A stretch of DNA of 64,000 bases from Plectrocnemia conspersa (Eukaryota; Arthropoda; Insecta; Trichoptera; Polycentropodidae): positions 750,501 to 814,500 of the forward strand of contig VTFK01000224.1 of the NCBI GenBank assembly GCA_009617715.1, written 5' to 3'. Below the pieces are notes generated by a model. That model was not told the origin of the DNA. It ran no database searches and saw nothing but the letters and a program-made list of their open reading frames with translations. Within the stretch, counting starts at the first letter, position 1; every line of letters begins with the position of its first letter. The position numbers and the translations under genes are program-made. Of the stretch, positions 12,977-22,420 are shown piece after piece.

Positions 12977-13004
12977 GCTTTTCTTAATAATTATTAAGAA
13001 AAGC
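12977..13004. repeat. Perfect 28-bp palindrome
   Basis: GCTTTTCTTAATAA is followed directly by its exact reverse complement TTATTAAGAAAAGC, with no spacer. It is A/T-rich and could extrude as a cruciform. No other copy was noticed. Confidence 0.6.
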
Positions 13005-14091
13005 AAGTGCTCCGCACTTTGCTACATTATGAACGACCTTAATTGGTACTTATGCTATTTAATCTTGCGGACTATTTTATGTAAATTAATGTAGTCGCAG
13101 AACGCAGATTAAACTCTAAGCTAGTTTTAGAAGACGATTTGTGACCCTATTGGGATGTGCAAAGGATTAGTGAAATAAAATGCGGTCGATGTTTCCGAAA
13201 GCTCGAAGCTGTTATATTTTCTATGAACATATTATTTCGATCGATTTTTTCAATACTCGTTAATCGCGGTGTTACTAATTGATGCATAGTTAACTGAATT
13301 GTTACGCGTCAATCGTTTTAACTCGTTTTTTACTTGCCAGTGAAATACACACGAAAGTCCGCGATTCCGTTTCGTTACAAGCTTTTCGCATTAACATTTA
13401 ACCGCAAAGGTCGTAGGTATTTTAAAAGCATTCGTTGATAAAAATGTATACACATAAAGCTCAAAATTTTAAATGCAATGATGGATTGTATTATAGATTT
13501 TGCACGAGTAAGCACATGTCTTGTTTACATTTTAGTTTAATTCCGAACGAGTATCGTTTTGATGGCGGACTATAAATGTGTCAATTTCGTTTGAAAAATG
13601 GGGTCGTATAGCAAAATAGCTTTTGTGACAAGAGTTATGTCTGAGCCATAACGCTATGTTTGATTTTTATGTTGCGAATCTAAAGAAAATTCGCAAATAA
13701 GCTATTGAGAAGCGTGAGCTTGCAATAAGTTGTTAATAAGCTTTTGAAGGACATTTGCTGGCATTTTATTATTGCAATTACAGCAGTAAGTATACACTGT
13801 ACTGTAATAAAAAATATCAATAATTGCTTATTTAAGTGGAATATTATGCTGTTTATGAAACTTTTGTTGAATTAAAAAAATATTAATCAACGAAAGGTGT
13901 TTTGAAGACTTGTTCTAAAATTATTTACTGGTAAAGTAATTTTTATATTAAAAGATTATATTTTATTTAATATGTTCCTTATAAATACTTCAATTCAAGA
14001 ATTTAAGTTAAATAATTGTAGACTCCAATAATAAGATGTATGTGAATATCAAAATCTAAACCGATAAACATTAATTTAAGTACTTTTAAGA
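13005..14091. other. Non-coding stretch
   Basis: No gene recognised. The part from about 13020 to 13760 is more complex than the surrounding A/T-rich DNA and has no repeat partner in the window, so it may be unique host intergenic or intronic sequence. Confidence 0.45.
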
Positions 14092-14200
14092 CTTTTTATA
14101 ACAATATTACGAGCGGGAATCGAATAAAGCACATTCGGTTTGATTCAACCATAGTAATATCAGTAAGGATAGCTATCATATTTTTAAAACATAGTTTAAC
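14092..14200 (-). repeat. Repeat Y, deleted copy
   Basis: CAATATTACGAG, then AATCGAATAAAGCACA is the reverse complement of the flank at about 8345-8382. Next comes ATATCAGTAAGGATAGCTAT followed by TTTTTAAAACATAGT, which matches the outer segment of Y (reverse complement of about 8015-8050, and direct match to 44773-44810). The palindromic core is missing, so the two flanks are fused at TTCGGTTTGA. Confidence 0.6.
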
Positions 14201-14203
14201 AGC

Positions 14204-14300
14204 TTAACGCCCGCGGACTCGTATACGAGTCTTGAAAGAACATTGTTTAATGGCCGTGAACTCAAGCATGAGTCCTGCGTTATGCGTTTTCTTTCATTAA
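14204..14300. mobile_element. Possible piggyBac-type terminus (TTAA plus palindrome)
   Basis: TTAA (14204-14207) is followed by CGCCCGCGGACTCG and a perfect 16-bp palindrome GACTCGTATACGAGTC (14216-14231). Some 20-60 bases further, an inverted, degenerate version (GAACTCAAGCATGAGTCCTGCGTT) appears, followed by TTAA at 14297-14300. PiggyBac elements insert at TTAA and often have GC-rich termini with subterminal inverted repeats, and a piggyBac-like transposase relic lies 1 kb away (15247-15900, minus). The link between the two is inference. Confidence 0.4.
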
Positions 14301-15246
14301 AATATTACTGGGATACCACCAAGTTTGTCTCTATATAATAATCAAAGATGCTAGTATACTAGTATACTATTTCTACGTACTATCAAAAGAAAAATAAATT
14401 ATATTTTACTTCAATTTTTTGTAAAAATAGTCATCTTATCCCATTGCAACGGAATGCAATGAAACGTTGCCTTTTTGAGGCACTTGAATTTTTTTATGCA
14501 ATATATGAACAATAAGTTATTTATTTCATATAAAAAATAATATTTTATGTTACATTTCTAACAGAAATAAATTTCAGGGGCAAAATGTCTGGCTAGGTAA
14601 ACATAAAATCGAAACATCTCGGTTGATAGTACATCAATTAACAAAGTTTTTCAATCTAAAATTCTGTATGTTATTGTAAAATTAAAAAGTAAAATCGTTA
14701 CGCTATATGTAGATAAATTAGATAACACAGTAACCAAAAACTCCAAAAAAATATCATCCATTAACTTACGAACATTTTTCCCAGTGTTCGTTATTTTGAA
14801 ATTTCCTCACCATTTGGAAAACCGTAATGATTCATAAATTAAAAAATCAAGAGAAAAAAGCTACAATTCGGATAAATTATCGCGGTTTTATTTTATTGTA
14901 AAATAATTGAAAAAAAAATATTATTGCACTTAAAAAAATATTTGAGGAATAAAATCATGAATGAATAAATATGTATTTTTAATACTAATACCTAATATTT
15001 TGTGTAAATTGAAAATGGTTGCAATATTTACAAAATAGTTATTTATTATTTAATAATATGTATGTTTAAATGCTTCTATATTTTTTGTATAAACGATTTA
15101 TGAAAAATATCCGTTTGTAATATAATATAGTAATTTGCACTCACCAAATTTTTCGACGTCCTTTTTCTGCTTACAACTGTCACGGACACATTTATTTCCA
15201 CCATTACACTTATAAACCACACTATATCACTATTTATTTTTATTAT
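14301..15246. other. Non-coding stretch
   Basis: A/T-rich DNA without a recognisable gene. If the TTAA terminus at 14.2 kb belongs to the piggyBac-like relic, this interval would be its 3' non-coding part plus later insertions. Confidence 0.4.
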
Positions 15247-15900
15247 TTACGCTTTTTTATCTGTTTCAATATTTTTTAAACGTATGAAAAAATTCGTCAA
15301 TATGAAGAAAAATTTCACAACTTCTGCACGTGTATCTTTATTTATTCCATGTGCAGAACAAACACGACATTTTCTTCTCACATAGATCTCCACACTTTTT
15401 ATTTTTATTGGCTGATGGTTTTTCAGTTTATCCGAAAGCCTTTCTGATGGATCGACAGCACAAGCACGGTAAGATGTGGTAGAAACTGGTGAAATGTCTT
15501 CAGAATCGAAAGATTCCACTGAATTCTGCATCCATCTTTTAGCCTTACTCAAAAGAAAATCTTTGAATTTAATTTTGTTGTTACGATTAAAATTTCGATA
15601 TACACTGAACGAATAAAACACGGAATAAACAAAATTTGTTTGTTTATTCCGTTGTTTTTTTTTAAATATTAGGTAACTATGTGTTGATCGGCGTGATCAA
15701 CACTTCATATATATTACAGTCCATTATAGATTGAGGCTTATATATTGTAAGCCGGTCGTTCTGGTTTTTTCCCATGTCTCATCTGGCTGTTATGAAAAGT
15801 GGATATAATTTTGAAAACTATTTTCTTATTTGTTTTCCAAATTTGGATAAGAATTTTACCTTTTCTGCCACGTTTCATATGTAGGGTCCTTAATTTTATA
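15247..15900 (-). pseudogene. piggyBac-like transposase, C-terminal part, decayed
   Basis: PiggyBac transposases are DDD enzymes that cut and paste at TTAA. Reading the minus strand from about 15900 downward: KTNKKIVFKIISTFHNSQ corresponds to the WKDKR.V..LST.H block. The region before 15684 gives MDCNIYMKC and, after a frameshift, VDHADQ (15684-15701), matching the hallmark YNKYMGGVDRADQ. The open frame 15621-15247 continues with YRNFNRNNKIKFKDFLLS (the VLY.K.NP..K..FL.FR block) and ends with RRKCRVCSAHGINKDTRAE, the start of the C-terminal cysteine-rich domain, whose later Cys/His residues are lost. Stops, frameshifts and a deletion after VDHADQ make it non-functional. The N-terminal half was not found. 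Confidence 0.8.
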
Positions 15901-16261
15901 TTTTTGACATTCTGTCTTAATTTTTTTACAAAAAGGTTTCATCTTCTTCGTCCATTTTGGGGTGATTGAAAATATTTTTTTAAAATTAAAATCACAATCA
16001 CTTAAAATCACTGAGAGAAGAGCAATTTTGCGATACGTTTCGGTCGATGATTCAGAAGAGACTAAATGTACTGCATTCCTTTGATTATAAAATGCATTTT
16101 TTTATCTGTGCGGAATTTCCGAATTCGAGGTGCGTCATATACTCTAATTGATTAATTTTTAAAAGGTATATTTATGCGAAAAATCATAAGGAAGCTACAT
16201 ATTAAATTTTAATAAAATATCTTAATTGCTTTATAAATTTTAGGGACATTTTAGAGCAGCA
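15901..16261. other. Non-coding stretch upstream of the piggyBac-like relic
   Basis: On the minus strand this would precede the transposase relic, but I could not recognise more of the protein here. It is A/T-rich with no open frame of note. Confidence 0.4.
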
Positions 16262-16727
16262 TATTAGCGCCTATCAGTAAAATTATATTTTCGCTAGTAG
16301 AAATCTACTGGTTTAAATTTATTTCGACTTTACTAGTGAAAACATAATTTTACCAAAAAGTACATATTCACTGTAACATCTTTACATCGGATGTAAATAA
16401 ATAATGATAAGTGTGTATGTAAATATATACATATTACTACTTATAGAAGAGTTAAAAATCATATAATTTTACTAGCACCTGTTAAATAATTTGTATTTTC
16501 ATTGGTAAAATTATATATTATATTTAAAACAATATTTTTGGGAGTCAAGACTGTTTTTTCTTGATTTTATTTAAGGAATAACCGCATGACACTGAATGTA
16601 TTATTTATTTATTTTTCTGCATTATCAGTTGTCAAATTATCGATAATACAATATATAAAAACATTATATAATTTAGCTGGTGCTGTTGTTGATTTTTCGT
16701 TATTTCTTTACTTTTTTCTTAGGTATA
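16262..16727 (-). repeat. Dispersed repeat X, copy 2 (inverted relative to copy 1)
   Basis: Reverse complement of 7463-7925 with moderate divergence and small indels. It contains the same series: TTTCGCTAGTAGAAA, ACATCGGATGTAAATAAATA, TAATTTTACTAGCACCTG, ATTTTCATTGGTAAAATTAT and CAGTTGTCAAATTATCG. The two copies lie 8.3 kb apart in opposite orientation and bracket both Y fragments and the piggyBac-like relic. Confidence 0.7.
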
Positions 16728-16779
16728 GAAGCCGTTTTTTTTAATTAATAGCGCATTTTTTTTTTAATAAAAATTCGAA

Positions 16780-16855
16780 TGCCGCTGCCGGGGCTCGAAC
16801 CCGCAACATCAGAATTACTAATTTGAGACGTTACAGACTCGGCTATTCCGTTCTA
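16780..16855 (-). pseudogene. tRNA-like sequence (pseudo-tRNA or SINE head)
   Basis: On the minus strand the sequence has an A-box-like TAGCCGAGTCTG and a good B-box GGGTTCGAGCCCC, about 35 bases apart, as in internal RNA polymerase III promoters of tRNA genes. The anticodon arm is imperfect (TCAAA against TCTGA, one mismatch, eight-base loop), the T-stem has a mismatch and no 7-bp acceptor stem can be drawn. So it is a decayed tRNA or the tRNA-derived head of a SINE, not a working gene. Confidence 0.55.
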
Positions 16856-17209
16856 ATTATGGAAATATATTTCATAAGAATAAATTCGCGAGCGGTGTTC
16901 TGGCTCTTAGTGTAAGGCGTCCAGAAGCGGTCGATTAAAGAAGAGATTCTAGACTTATTGTTCCAAAAAAAGAATGGCGTCAGTATTTCAAAAAATATTT
17001 TTACCAGCAATATAGTAAATTAAGAAAAGTAAAAAAATGGGACAAAAACGTATTTATACACAGTCATGTTATTGGTTTTTATTAGAACTCGTAGACAACA
17101 CAATAAGAGATCAGCGTATGAAGTATTTTTAAAAGTACCTGAATGCACGTAAGATTGCTTAAGTGTTGATACATGCTTACCAATTTTTTTGAAAAGATTT
17201 AAGAAAACG

Positions 17210-17525
17210 AGAGTAGGAACATATTTTTTGAAGATATTAAATGAAAGTATGTTAACTATTATCGTCTTCATATTTATTTGTTTTTTGAAATATAATAAAT
17301 ATGCACATCAAATTTTAACCTGAATTGACCTGAATTGTCTGTTTAGGCATATTTCGTGTTTCAATCAATAATAAGCTTTTAACACAAACTTAGCAATAAA
17401 ACATTTAATTCGAAATTGAATAGACATTATTCTTTTTATTACCAATTAATAAAAAATAAATAATAATGTCAATATCGGTAATGACTTTTTTATTTCGGTA
17501 ATACCGGTATTATTTCTCTACAGAA
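17210..17525. repeat. Dispersed repeat Z, copy 1
   Basis: The right part (about 17370-17516) has CTTAGCAATAAAACATTTAA and ends with GGTAATACCGGTATTA, matching the reverse complement of 38405-38540. The left part (17210-17275: GAGTAGGAACAT, TTTGAAGATATTAAATGAA, TTAACT) matches 38599-38658 in direct orientation. The ACCGGT-centred palindrome near the end looks like a DNA-transposon terminus. The 83-residue minus-strand frame (17020-17271) is not recognised. Confidence 0.6.
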
Positions 17526-17690
17526 ATCACACTCTTTGACTTCCAAAACCTGTTAATTCAACTCTACGCCTAATAGCGACATATGTAATAATTTATATAT
17601 GTTAAATAAAATAAACGTAAAATATCTGTTACCAGCTTTTCTGGTGTCTATTTAGATGCAAAGTCACACCCTTTCGGCTTTAAAACTCCA
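17523..17690. repeat. Spaced repeat related to 30530-30595
   Basis: AAATCACACTCTTTGACTTCC (17526-17546, approximately) and AAAGTCACACCCTTTCGGCTT (about 17660-17680) are degenerate direct repeats some 135 bases apart. The second, with the preceding CCAGCTTTTCTGG, is the reverse complement of the sequence around 30545-30592 (AAAGGGTGTGACTTTGCA and GGAAAAGCTG). No coding content. Confidence 0.55.
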
Positions 17691-18590
17691 GAGGTACATT
17701 ATCATATTTTTAAATGTACGTTTTGGTTTGTGATTATCTTTTATTTAGAATACTTAAAAATAGTGTGACGCAAATGTTGTTTATAAAAACACAGTATGTG
17801 TTTAATGGTGAGTTAACAATTGTAATGGAAGCGGATAAATCTCTAATTAACCGTGGATTAGCAGCAATTGTTGACATTACTATACCATCAAGAAGGGTAG
17901 ATGGGTGCCGCATGAATCATGACATGACAATGAACCATTTGTAAATCGTTTATTTTTTTTGCCAATAGCAAACGCTTGACACAATGGTTGAATAATCATG
18001 AAGTACCGAGGCGTTATACGAAACTGAATGGTGTCGGTGTGGAGGTCCAGCACTGAAATTATCCACATAAAGCCTGTTTAATCGAATGCAACGAATTGAA
18101 ATTGGAGAAAGGCCAATCATTTTGCAAGATAGCGCTTGAACACATGTTGCATACAGGAGCTGGAATTCTCTGGAAACTCACTGTCACCCTACACACACAT
18201 TCTTGCAAGGTAAAATCATCGTTACTCTCTCTTCAGGTTTCTTAGCTGCAGGCATAAACAGTTTATCGTTAAGATGATTGTCGATAGCTTAGGCGCATAT
18301 TTTGAGTAATTGTTTATGATATGAAACTTTTGATTTAAAATCATAGACATGATGTTCTATAATCTGATAAGTGATATCGAAATACATTTTTGATATGAGA
18401 GATATTTTTATTATAATTAAATTAATTTGTGTAGTTATTTATAGCCCCCAATGCACTTGAACCATTATGTAAATAAATCATGACAGTGATAGTAAAATAA
18501 ATTGAATCGATTGTCTATTTTTCACTTAAAAGCACATTAAACACATGCACTGAAAGCTCACTGAAACTTTATATAATATTAAGTACAAAA
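17691..18590. other. Non-coding stretch
   Basis: The 76-residue plus-strand frame 17714-17944 and the overlapping 62-residue minus-strand frame 17880-18068 show no recognisable domain. Sequence from about 17820 to 18240 is of fairly high complexity and has no repeat partner that I noticed; an old host exon or unknown mobile element is possible but unsupported. Confidence 0.4.
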
Positions 18591-18654
18591 ACATAAAAGC
18601 TTCTCATACATTCGACACTATACAAAATCACACTCGTTATTCAAAAATAAAATA

Positions 18655-18750
18655 AAGCGCACACACAAACACAAATGAGATCGTGCACGTACACATACAC
18701 CCCTGCACTAAAAATATAAAGGCGAAACACGTGTGTGTACACACACATAA
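18655..18750. repeat. CA-rich microsatellite-like tract
   Basis: Interrupted (CA)n runs: ACACACAAACACAAA at about 18660, ACGTACACATACAC near 18690, and GTGTGTGTACACACACATA near 18730, which is also self-complementary. Simple sequence only. Confidence 0.65.
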
Positions 18751-18896
18751 ATATAGATTCATTTTGTATTATGCAAGAAAGTTTTATACCCGGGAAATAT
18801 TCTTATTTAAGGGAATCCTTTCATCGTGAAAAGTTGAAACGAGTTCAACGTATTTCTTCTGTGGCAGTTTCTCCCCCTCTTCACGGGGGCGCAGCA

Positions 18897-19003
18897 CCCC
18901 ACAGCCCCGTCCACCCGCTTCCCCCGTCTCCCCCCTCGCCCGAATTGATAATGCACTCTGAATTATTCATATAACAAACTAACTGGGCCGGTGGGCGGGC
19001 GGG
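18897..19003. other. Two G-quadruplex motifs on opposite strands
   Basis: At 18897-18935 the plus strand has C tracts CCCC, CCCC, CCC, CCCCC, CCCCCC with loops of 4, 5, 4 and 4 bases, a canonical quadruplex motif for the minus strand. At 18985-19003 the plus strand has GGG, GGG, GGG, GGG with loops of 5, 1 and 1. GC-rich DNA like this is exceptional in the window. The Pro-rich end of the 79-residue frame 18735-18974 is a by-product of the C tracts. This could be part of a promoter or 5' UTR of a host gene, but no exon is visible. Confidence 0.6.
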
Positions 19004-19020
19004 CGACCGAGAGGAGTGGA

Positions 19021-19079
19021 TAGGGATAAAAAGGACGATGAAAGCCTTTTAAACATTTTGTTATTTGTCGCATTATGTC
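19021..19079 (-). repeat. Short dispersed repeat, inverted partner of 12794-12850
   Basis: The reverse complement gives CGACAAATAA, GTTTAAAAGG and CTTTCATCGTCCTTTTTATC, the same word series as at 12794-12850. It begins 17 bases after the second quadruplex motif. Confidence 0.6.
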
Positions 19080-22000
19080 TTCAAATGTGTCAAATTTGCA
19101 TTTGTTCCTTCAAAACGGTGTATCGCCTGATAAATTATGTATGCTATACATTATTTTCTATTAATCTATCACGTTGAATTAGATGTAATCATGACAAATG
19201 GAATAGGATTGTCAATCATCTTCGATCAGCGTTTTCTAGTTAAAATTAGTCACGGTACCCTTCTATATTTAGTACAGTATAATCGAACATAAAACTATAG
19301 GGTTCGGTAGTTGGACTGTTTCAATACTATTTTTATCTATATATTCAAAAGAAAGTTTCTTGAGAAATTTAAACATCAAATGCTGAAAATATTAGCTGAT
19401 TACAAAAGAGCAACAATAATATGCAACTTATGTATCAAATATAAAATATTCTCGATATAAATTATATAATATCAAGAAATTGAAAAATAGTTATATCATA
19501 AGTATTTTTTTCAATTTCATGAGCCAGCAGACTATTACTATTTTTTTCATCAAAGAAGACACGTAACTGTATAAAACTTTACAAAACAACACATCAGGAA
19601 AAGTATGATTTAAATTTATTAATGCTTTTATGAATAAGTTTGTTTGTGGGTTTTATCAGTCGTGGAATAAATTGGAAAACAATGTAACGATGTAACTTAG
19701 TTTCTGAATACCCGGAACACGGGTCGCTACATAGTTAAAATATGGAGCATTTTTCATATTTTTTATACTTTATCACCCTAAAACTGTATAATCAGTAAAA
19801 TTATTTCCGATGATTTTTTTATACATATACTCTTTATGATAATTTTAATAGATATTTTATATTCAGCAACGAAACGGGCCATAATTTCCGCAAGCGATTT
19901 CCATAATATGAATTTTGCCATTGAAGATTGTAATCCAATTTTACTTATTTTAGATGGACTACTACACTCTGCAACTTCAAGTCTTTTATAACTAATTTTT
20001 TTTCTTATAAAACTTCTTCAAATGAATTTTCATTCCATTTGTGAAAATGAGTTTTCACTACAATATACAGAAAAATAAAAAATAATATATAGCAAATTAA
20101 AAAAATACCAGATTAGTATATCAAATGACTTATTTTTATCACTGATGTCCATAATATTACAATGAAACATAGAGCACAACAATATATGTTTATCAATTAA
20201 AAAAAGTGAGGATTAATAGTGAATGACAATGAGATTAAATTATCTCTACAAGTTATCTAAGCTTTTAAACGATAAATGATGTTGTTGAGGTTCAAAAAAA
20301 TCTTATCTGTCAGTAATCAATTAAAAGATCAAACGTGAGTCTAGAAAAACAGAAAAAAATATTTTGACTAGCGATAACTGCAAAATAGTAAATTTATTGA
20401 TGAATGAAAATATGAAACATATAATGCTTCGTTCATTAGCATTGTTGTTAATGAAAAAAATTCACTGTGTTTTTTACAGACATGATTTGGTTTCTCAATA
20501 TTTATTTTTAAAATGCATTTTAGATTCAGTATAAAGATCATCAACTCTACAATAAAAAAATAGACTTATCTATGTGAATATATAATAATCAACATCGACT
20601 TTGATTATTATTTTTACTGAAATTAGATTACTGTCGCATGAAAGGTACTCTACAGATTATTTGAATCACGAGAATAACTTTTACAGTGAGAATTTTCTAT
20701 TGATAACATTTTTAGTGCTTACTTAGTAGATAAATATTCAAATAATTTGTCGTAAAAAAGAAAATAAAGACATTTCCTTTCTAGGATTTAAACTGTAAAA
20801 TTTATGAGGATGTTTGAAAATATTTTTTAATTGTTATTAAATGAATATAACAATATTGATGGATATTGGGTTTTCAATTTTTTTAACATGAATGAAAAAT
20901 CAGAAGACTTTAAAACAAGAAAAGCTCATTAACAGACATATATTTTTTAGTGAAATGTAAAAGGAGATTATTAATTGTTTTCAAAAAGAAAATGACTTGT
21001 TTCTTTGCCATTTTTTACCATTTATTTGTATGAAAAGATATTTTAGCTTCACAATATTTTTAAATAAGAGATAATATTTGAAAGTGCATTTATACCTTAC
21101 ACAATATTTTTATAAATAATTATATTTAAACAAGATAAGTATTTTTATAGTTTTTAGTTTTTCTTTATAACGGTTATAGTGTATAACAAATATACATAGT
21201 AACACACAGTTTTAATGTTCAAAGCCATTAAATACACGCTGTTTTAAATGTATTAAAATAAGGTAAACTTTGAACTCTTATTGTTAAATATAAGTCGGTC
21301 TATAATTATTTTTTGCCTTGTAAAAAAACACTAAACTCACAACCAATTATTATATTTTAGTTGCTGATGTTTATCGTAATGTTTATTTTTTTTTCTAAAA
21401 ATATACGATTACTTCTGGGAAAAAAGCACATCTGCATAATGTAAAAATTATATAAGGTCGACTTTTTCTTTATTGCATTTCAAAATATTCCTTAAACTGC
21501 TAGAAATAAATATAATATAATGCTCTGAAGTAAAATTGTTTTTACATAATTATATTATGATTTTTAATAAGTAAATCAATGATTATTTTTACCAATGCAC
21601 TATCAAATTTATCATAATCTAATAATTGATTTTTTCAATCGTTTATATATACATAAATTAATACGTTAACTGTTTCATTAAGAGATTTTAGATTAGTGAC
21701 TTTAATAAAAAATACATATTAAGTCCATTTATTTCTGAGACAACAATGTCAATATATTTTATTTAACAATCATTAGACTGAGCTTAGTTAAATTTTCTTA
21801 AAGGTATTTTTCGTATTATCAAAAAAGCATATTCTGCTATATTTAAAAACATTTTAATCGTTTTTTTTTTTTAAATTATTCTGTATACAGTTATTTTGTA
21901 ATTGAGATAAAAATACTCAAATTCTCAAATTGAAAATTTGTTTTGTATTTTGAAAATAAAAATTATATATCCTTTGATAATTATTTTTAGAATATATCTA

Positions 22001-22255
22001 ATAGAGTGAATACAATTATGGTATAAAAAAATCATTATTTAGGTAAATATGTCATTTTATATCTAAGTACATGACAGTAAATATAAAAATTATTCTTTAC
22101 TAGTATTGTATATGTTATAAAAGTGACATTAATAAAATAATGGTAGTATATATATTTTTTTTAAATTGAGATCAATATATTTTTCAAATGTCTATAAACA
22201 AAAAACATTTTACAAAAGTTAATGAATAAATATTTATTATAAGTATCTAACAAGT
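19080..22255. other. Very AT-rich gene-free stretch
   Basis: More than 3 kb with essentially no frame above 60 residues and long A and T runs. I see no repeat with a partner elsewhere, no transposase motif and no RNA gene. It is the most featureless part of the window. Confidence 0.65.
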
Positions 22256-22263
22256 GATAACAT

Positions 22264-22412
22264 CAGGGGCGTACGGTGAGATAAATTCCCTTTCGTTCGC
22301 TCGCGTGTAAGTCCGTGCGTTACATGCGTTCCGCACGCCCTTATCTCTCGCTCACTCTCGTCAATTAACACGCGAGCGAGCGAAAGGGAATGTATCTCAT
22401 CGTACGCGTCTG
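22264..22412. mobile_element. hAT-type palindromic MITE, copy 1
   Basis: The 149-bp element starts CAGGGGCGTACGGTGAGATA and ends with the inverted equivalent ...CATCGTACGCGTCTG. Inverted arms run through CCCTTTCG and GCTCGCGTG, so most of the element folds on itself. It is flanked by GATAACAT (22256-22263) and AATAACAT (22413-22420), an 8-bp target duplication with one change. CAG...CTG ends with 8-bp duplications are the signature of hAT transposons; having no coding capacity, it would depend on a hAT transposase supplied elsewhere. A second copy is at 31584-31758. Confidence 0.88.
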
Positions 22413-22420
22413 AATAACAT

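Noticed and set aside
18735..18974. Plus-strand frame ending in a Pro-rich stretch
   Set aside because: The Pro codons come from the C tracts, with no domain, no homologue that I recognise and no continuation.
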